Assembly (NCBI GenBank): GCA_036511155.1
Contig: DATCCR010000027.1
Location: forward strand, 1 to 34,755
Direction: 5' to 3'
Source: Bog-756 sp036511155
GTDB taxonomy: Bacteria; Actinomycetota; Acidimicrobiia; Acidimicrobiales; RAAP-2
Length of the DNA: 34,755 nucleotides
In this document: one piece after another, positions 30,993 through 34,755 of the stretch
How the letters are laid out: each line of letters starts with the position of its first letter
How positions within the stretch are numbered: position 1 is the first letter of the stretch
Translations under genes and position numbers: made by a program
The notes under the pieces: generated by a model
Seen by the model: only the letters and a program-made list of their open reading frames with translations
The model's database searches: none
What the model was told of the DNA's origin: nothing

Positions 30993-31014
30993 GGTGGTTC
31001 CTCCTGGATAGTCT

Positions 31015-31030
31015 TTCCTTCTGAAAGGAA
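31015..31030. promoter_or_regulatory. MarR-type operator: TTCCTT-CTGA-AAGGAA
   Basis: Perfect 6-bp arms with a 4-bp centre, flanked by ATAGT (31008) and ACTAT (31030). It lies in the 52-bp region between the divergent ABM-like (30992) and MarR (31045) genes. It covers the start-site zone of the minus-strand promoter (-10 TATAGT, 31030-31035) and the -10/-35 spacer of the plus-strand one, so one bound dimer could shut both. Confidence 0.6.
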
Positions 31031-31031
31031 C

Positions 31032-31037
31032 TATACT
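31032..31037 (+). promoter_or_regulatory. -10 element (TATACT) of the MarR gene
   Basis: TATACT, then 7 nt, then the ATG at 31045, with no ribosome site; a probable leaderless start. It overlaps TATAGT on the other strand (31030-31035), which is the likely -10 of the ABM-VOC operon. Confidence 0.5.
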
Positions 31038-31044
31038 GACGGGC

Positions 31045-31530
31045 ATGGAGAAGTCAAGGTCCGATCACGAGTTCCTGGAACCGGAGGAATGGGAGTCCTG
31101 GGGCGCACTGATGCTGCTGCACCGCCTGGTCCTGCAAGACCTAGACGCCCGACTCCGCAGCGCCCATGGCCTCTCGGTCACGGAGTTCGACGTGCTGATC
31201 ACGCTGTTCAACGCACCGGACCAGCGACTTGGCATGTCGGATCTCGGCGAGCGCGTGCTACTCAGCCCAGCTGGAACGACGCATCTGGTCAAGCGCCTCG
31301 AGCTCGATCGCCTTGTCCGGCGTGAGGTCGACCCTGCGGACCGACGGCGATGGTTCACGGTGCTCACGGTCGATGGCGATCGAGCGCTGCAATCCGCCCG
31401 GCACACGCACAACGACGTCTTGCGAACCACGTTGTTTGCCGCCACTACGCCCGCGGAACGTCGGACCCTGCGTCGGATCTGGGAACGGTTGTCCGAACAG
31501 TCGCCTCACCCACTGAGTGCCGACGGATGA
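31045..31530 (+). CDS. MarR-family transcriptional regulator
   Basis: A 161-residue winged-helix dimer. The core is LSVTEFDVLITLFNAPDQRLGMSDLGERVLLSPAGTTHLVKRLELDRLVRREVDPADRRRWFTVLTVDG (about 43-111), with recognition helix SPAGTTHLVKRLE and the DxRRR wing. It faces the ABM-VOC operon across a shared palindrome, the usual arrangement in which a MarR protein represses itself and its neighbour until a phenolic or oxidant ligand arrives. The inducer is not known. Confidence 0.92.
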   Translation: MEKSRSDHEFLEPEEWESWGALMLLHRLVLQDLDARLRSAHGLSVTEFDVLITLFNAPDQRLGMSDLGERVLLSPAGTTHLVKRLELDRLVRREVDPADRRRWFTVLTVDGDRALQSARHTHNDVLRTTLFAATTPAERRTLRRIWERLSEQSPHPLSADG

Positions 31531-31633
31531 CGTCTCTGGAGTCGATCCGATGATGCACGCACGACGTGCGCAGCTGGGCAGGCTGAGGGCGGATTGCTCA
31601 GTGACGTGAACCCCCGGAGTGCGCCTGATGCTG

Positions 31634-32428
31634 TCAGCAGCTCGAGGTCTCCGCTGTCCAGTAGGAAGGCAGCGCGGCGTAGGGATTCGGCCGCAACTTG
31701 GCGTCGGTGACGTAGAGCAGGCCGGCATTGTCTGCAGCTGCGGTCGAACAGTTCGACAGCAGAGCCGATGCCGGAGCCGCATAGATGATGTTCGCGATCC
31801 TGTCAGCCGATTCCGTGTGGATCCAGGCCGGGGGAACGTACTTCTTGTAGCTCGCAGCTGATCCTTCGAAGGTGACCACCGCATCGGCCACCGGGGTGCT
31901 CAGCTGCCACGGGGTCGCCGCAGGGGTGCCGGGATTGCCGACGACCGTGGTGTTGGTCCCTTTGGCGTGCACGTAGGCGTACAGCGCTGAGTAGTACGAC
32001 GAGACCGTCATGGTGCAGCCCTTGCAGGACGCGTTCGCGGCAGGCGAAATGGACATGTTGTCGAAGAAGATCCCATCGAGCCTCGGATAGAAGCTGTAGT
32101 ACGTGTCGATCGCCTGCTCGACCGATGCGATCGACTTGCGGGTGTACTTCGTCGCCACGTAGCCAATGACGCGTTGACCGTCGAGGTGGCAGGTGGTGAG
32201 CGCAGCCGAGTAGTTCAGGTCTGCAGAACGTCCGGGACCGCTGGCGGGGTTCAGGATCGCGATCGATCCGGAGCCGGCGGTGCTCATGCTGGAGCACATG
32301 ACGCTCCACGGATTGGGACTGCCGGACGGGTAGAAGTAGGAAGGCACGAGCTCCGTACCGGCGAAGGCCGAGGGCGAGACGGAGAGCACCGCTGCGGCGA
32401 TGATCACTCCACAGATGAGTCTTCGCAT
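31634..32428 (-). CDS. Secreted spherulin-4/GH135-like protein
   Basis: A 264-residue exported protein. The signal MRRLICGVIIAAAVLSVSPSAFA is cut at about residue 23. The mature part follows the spherulation-specific family 4 pattern: VPSYFYPSG, SGSIAILNPASGPG, DGQRVIGYVATKYTRKSIASVEQAIDTYYSFYPRLDGIFFDNMS, and NTTVVGNPGTPA. This TIM-barrel family includes GH135 galactosaminidases (Sph3 of Aspergillus). The Asp in DGIFFDN is a candidate active-site acid. It might cut amino-sugar polymers, but bacterial members are little studied. GGAGGG precedes the ATG at 32428; the upstream frame is not protein-like. Transcribed in the same direction as the MarR gene at 32556. Confidence 0.8.
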   Translation of the reverse strand: MRRLICGVIIAAAVLSVSPSAFAGTELVPSYFYPSGSPNPWSVMCSSMSTAGSGSIAILNPASGPGRSADLNYSAALTTCHLDGQRVIGYVATKYTRKSIASVEQAIDTYYSFYPRLDGIFFDNMSISPAANASCKGCTMTVSSYYSALYAYVHAKGTNTTVVGNPGTPAATPWQLSTPVADAVVTFEGSAASYKKYVPPAWIHTESADRIANIIYAAPASALLSNCSTAAADNAGLLYVTDAKLRPNPYAALPSYWTAETSSC

Positions 32429-32555
32429 CGGCCCTCCAGGTCGGGGCCAGGGAACCGGAACGGGTTCACCTGTGCCGGGTCCACCCTGCAGGCAGAGGTT
32501 AAGCCGGGGGAGGAGCGGGTGCCGGCCGAGGCGTATCCGAGGGTGCGGACGGGAC

Positions 32556-32966
32556 TCAGTCGAGCACCTTTGCCAGCAGGGCCTGGAGTTCTGTCCGCTC
32601 GCCTCGGGAGAGCGGGGCCAACACGTCGTCCTCGACGCTCTCGATCCCCTTTTCGGCCGCGACCAGTGCCCGCCTGCCTTCATCGGTGATCTCGACCAGG
32701 TGCCGGCGGCGGTCGGCCGGATCACGGCGACGCAGGGCGAACTCCCGTGACTCGAGGTCGTTCAGCAGCAGCACCAGGTTGTTGGCATCGACGCACAGGA
32801 TCTCCCCGAGCTCCTGCTGGGGGACCGGACTGTGCTCGCGCAGGATGGCCAGCGATGCGAACTCCTTCACCCGCATGCCCAGCAGCTCCTCGGACGTGCG
32901 CCGGTAGATGAACCGCGACAACTGGGTCACGAGGACCGTTACTCCGGGCGTATGGCTCGTCGACAT
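32556..32966 (-). CDS. MarR-family transcriptional regulator (divergent from MFS pump)
   Basis: A 136-residue MarR protein with a helical N-terminus (TVLVTQLSRFIYRRTSEELLG), winged helix VPQQELGEILCVDANNLVLLLNDLESREFALRRRDPADRRRHLVEITDEGR (about 48-98) and a C-terminal dimer helix. The start at 32966 is preferred over a GTG at 33023, because TAGACT lies 7 nt before this ATG (leaderless pattern) and the extra 19 residues would overlap the operator. It is divergent from a DHA2-type MFS gene and probably represses it. Confidence 0.9.
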   Translation of the reverse strand: MSTSHTPGVTVLVTQLSRFIYRRTSEELLGMRVKEFASLAILREHSPVPQQELGEILCVDANNLVLLLNDLESREFALRRRDPADRRRHLVEITDEGRRALVAAEKGIESVEDDVLAPLSRGERTELQALLAKVLD

Positions 32967-32973
32967 CGGCCGC

Positions 32974-32979
32974 AGTCTA
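32974..32979 (-). promoter_or_regulatory. -10 element (TAGACT) of the second MarR gene
   Basis: TAGACT on the minus strand is followed by 7 nt and the ATG at 32966. Confidence 0.45.
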
Positions 32980-33016
32980 CCTGGATCGATCCTGAACTGG
33001 CGACTACCACGTAGGC

Positions 33017-33045
33017 TTGACACTCATTATCCTAGTGACTATCAA
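33017..33045 (+). promoter_or_regulatory. MFS promoter with imperfect palindrome spanning -35 to -10
   Basis: A consensus -35 TTGACA (33017-33022) and -10-like TATCAA (33040-33045) are separated by exactly 17 bp. The same 29 bp form an imperfect palindrome (TTGA at one end, TCAA at the other; 20 of 29 positions symmetric by my count). A MarR dimer bound here would cover the whole promoter. This is the only clear -35/-10 pair I see in the window. Confidence 0.6.
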
Positions 33046-33091
33046 TGTAGGTGGTACCCATACCCCCCCGAGAGATCGAGGAATCCCCCGA

Positions 33092-34585
33092 ATGCCGTCT
33101 CCCCTGAGCGGCCTCGTCCACGAGCGTCGCCGTTGGGTCGCCCTGATCGTCGTCTGTTTCGCGATGTTGATGAACACGCTGGACCAGACGATCGTGAACG
33201 TGGCGCTGCCCACCATCCAGCACGATCTGCACTTCACCCAGTCCGCACTCGCCTGGGTGATCGATGCCTACCTGATCACCTTTGCCGGGGCACTTCTGCT
33301 GGCCGGCCGACTCGGCGACCTCATCGGTCGGAAGAAGGTCTTCCTGGTCGGTGTGGCCCTGTTCACGCTGGCCTCGGCCGCCTGTGGCGCCGCCGACAGC
33401 CAGGCACTGCTCGTCGGAGCCCGGTTCGCCCAGGGCCTGGGGGCGGCACTGTCGTCGTCGGTGATCCTGGCGATCATCGTCGCCGACTTCCCCGTGCCGG
33501 CTGAGCGGGCCCGGGCGATGAGCGCCTACATCATCGTGGCGGTCGGTGGCGGGTCGCTCGGCCTCCTGGTCGGAGGGTGGGTCACCCAGGCGCTCAGCTG
33601 GCACTGGATCTTCTTCATCAACATTCCCATCGGCATCGTCACCTTCATCCTCGGAATGGCGTTGATCGACGAGAACGCCGGACTCGGGATCCGGGCGGGC
33701 CTCGACGTCGGTGGCGCCGTGCTCAGCACCGGGGGACTGATGCTGGCGATCTACGCCATCGTCAGCTCGAGCGAGTACGGGTGGAACTCGTCCCACACCC
33801 TGATGTTGGGAGGGGCGGCGATCGTCGTGCTGGCCGCGTTCGTCCTGCTCGAGAGCCGGTTGACCCACCCGTTGATGCCGATGAACGTCCTGCGGGCGCC
33901 GGGTCTGCTGACCTCGAGTCTGGTCCGAGGGCTGATGGTGGTGGGCATGTACAGCACCTTCTTCATCGGCGTCCTCTACTTCCAGCACGTGCTGGGCTAC
34001 AACTCGGTCGCCACCGGTCTGGCGTTCCTGCCCCAGACACTCATGGTTGCGGTGATGTCCACCGGGATCACCAACCGGATCATCAGCAGGTTCGGCGCCA
34101 AGTCCACGTCGCTCATGGGCCTGGTGGTCGTGGCTATCGGCCTGGCGCTGTTCGTCGGGTCCGGGCCGAACACCGCCTACTTCCCGCAGATCTTCGCGGC
34201 AGTGCTGCTGATCGGCTTCGGAGCGGCGGCGGCATTCACGCCCCTGCTGACCATCGCCCTGGCCGAGGTGCCGGCAAAGGATGCGGGCATCGGTTCGGGC
34301 ATCATCAACGTGTCCCAACAGGTGTCCGGTGCGCTGTCGGTGGCGATCCTCGGAGCCGTGGCCACCAGCCACACGGCCTCGCTGCTCGCCTCGGGGAGTT
34401 CGACCATCGATGCTCTCGACGGTGGCTACCGACTCGCCTTCACCGTCGCCCTGAGCAGCGTCCTGGTGGCGATCGTCCTCGGAGCCCTCATCCTCAGGCG
34501 ACCCACTGCACCACATGAGGAGGCTCCGGTCGGAGACGAGGCGTTCGACGCGGAAGCGGAAACGATGATCGCCGAGATCATGTGA
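33092..34585 (+). CDS. MFS efflux transporter, DHA2 (14-TM) family
   Basis: A 497-residue polytopic transporter of the EmrB/QacA type. It starts with VALIVVCFAMLMNTLDQTIVNVALPTIQHDL (motif D1-like), then GRLGDLIGRKKVFLVG (motif A, loop 2-3), ARFAQGLGAAL (motif B region) and 14 hydrophobic segments in all. It should export hydrophobic or cationic compounds against protons. The ATG at 33092 is chosen because the first TM starts 18 residues later; upstream in-frame TTG/GTG codons lie inside the promoter. Ribosome site is weak (GAGG 11 nt upstream). Control by the divergent MarR protein is likely. Confidence 0.92.
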   Translation: MPSPLSGLVHERRRWVALIVVCFAMLMNTLDQTIVNVALPTIQHDLHFTQSALAWVIDAYLITFAGALLLAGRLGDLIGRKKVFLVGVALFTLASAACGAADSQALLVGARFAQGLGAALSSSVILAIIVADFPVPAERARAMSAYIIVAVGGGSLGLLVGGWVTQALSWHWIFFINIPIGIVTFILGMALIDENAGLGIRAGLDVGGAVLSTGGLMLAIYAIVSSSEYGWNSSHTLMLGGAAIVVLAAFVLLESRLTHPLMPMNVLRAPGLLTSSLVRGLMVVGMYSTFFIGVLYFQHVLGYNSVATGLAFLPQTLMVAVMSTGITNRIISRFGAKSTSLMGLVVVAIGLALFVGSGPNTAYFPQIFAAVLLIGFGAAAAFTPLLTIALAEVPAKDAGIGSGIINVSQQVSGALSVAILGAVATSHTASLLASGSSTIDALDGGYRLAFTVALSSVLVAIVLGALILRRPTAPHEEAPVGDEAFDAEAETMIAEIM

Positions 34586-34684
34586 GCTGCGCCTTCGCCG
34601 CCCCGTGATCCCTGGCGGCCTGGTCTGAACTTCGAGCAGGGCCGAGTGCGAGGTAGAGAACTCTGATCGCCGCAGACCCCGTGC

Positions 34685-34755
34685 TCAGCGTTCGTAGGCC
34701 TCGCGGCGGTGGGCCATCCGCAGCACGAGAACGAGCAATCGACCGTCGTGGATCT
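34685..34755 (-). CDS. RelE/ParE-family toxin, C-terminal end only
   Basis: The last 23 codons of a minus-strand gene that enters from the right edge: IHDGRLLVLVLRMAHRREAYER, then stop at 34685. This is the usual C-terminal strand of RelE/ParE mRNA-interferase or gyrase toxins (a YxI-x(n)-VLxxxHRREVY pattern). The antitoxin gene would be expected further right, outside the window. The fragment is short but the pattern is characteristic. Confidence 0.7.
   Translation of the reverse strand, partial: IHDGRLLVLVLRMAHRREAYER

Noticed and set aside
33032..34516. 494-codon minus-strand frame opposite the MFS gene
   Set aside because: Its product is Asp/His/Gln/Arg-rich without domains, while the plus strand encodes a clear 14-TM transporter.
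1..34755. CRISPR arrays, insertion sequences, rRNA genes and riboswitches
   Set aside because: I saw no regularly spaced palindromic repeats, no transposase, no rRNA-like sequence and no known riboswitch core in the intergenic regions.

Overview
The window looks like a chromosomal segment of a very GC-rich actinobacterium. Dense gene packing, GTG and TTG starts, ATGA/GTGA stop-start overlaps, many apparently leaderless TANNNT-N6-7-ATG starts, a SenX3/RegX3-like phosphate two-component pair, a polyphosphate glucokinase, an F420-type LLM oxidoreductase and a steroid/acyl-CoA type gene set all fit Actinomycetota. The class (perhaps Acidimicrobiia) is inference. All assignments were made by reading the sequence; no database search was run.

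Layout. 1-5173: an ABC exporter pair on the minus strand (permease cut by the window edge), seryl-tRNA synthetase on the plus strand from a 27-bp divergent promoter, then a response regulator and histidine kinase on the minus strand. 5174-11563: a plus-strand operon of five tightly coupled genes that together look like the membrane and ATPase core of a type IV secretion system (small two-TM pilin-like protein, VirB6/TrbL-like channel, SCO6880/VirB3-like protein, VirB4-like ATPase, VirD4/TraG coupling ATPase). No relaxase, peptidoglycan hydrolase or integrase is present. The promoter carries an unusual array of four GAAA units at exact 10-bp spacing. 11531-14141: a minus-strand three-gene operon for an acylated amino sugar and its transfer (NeuD-like acyltransferase, DegT aminotransferase, glycosyltransferase).

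14405-16132: two exported proteins, a PHM-like copper monooxygenase lipoprotein and a fibronectin-III protein. 16179-19504: SDR, F420-type oxidoreductase and amidase. 19636-21573: polyphosphate glucokinase convergent with a CHAD (polyphosphate-binding) protein. 21719-26498: quinone oxidoreductase, crotonase, and a thiolase-fold/DUF35 pair plus CoA-transferase. The promoters of the last two units share the same inverted-repeat operator, so they are probably one regulon.

26694-26770 is a tRNA-Arg(ACG). To its right the character changes: visibly lower GC in several genes, longer gaps and orphan accessory genes (membrane protein, lipoprotein, sulfotransferase, VOC and ABM-like proteins, two MarR regulators, a spherulin-4/GH135-like secreted protein, an MFS pump, and the end of a RelE/ParE toxin at the right edge). 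This is consistent with an accessory region beside a tRNA, although no integrase lies in the window. The most promising candidate for an undescribed system is the relaxase-less T4SS-like cassette with its phased promoter array.
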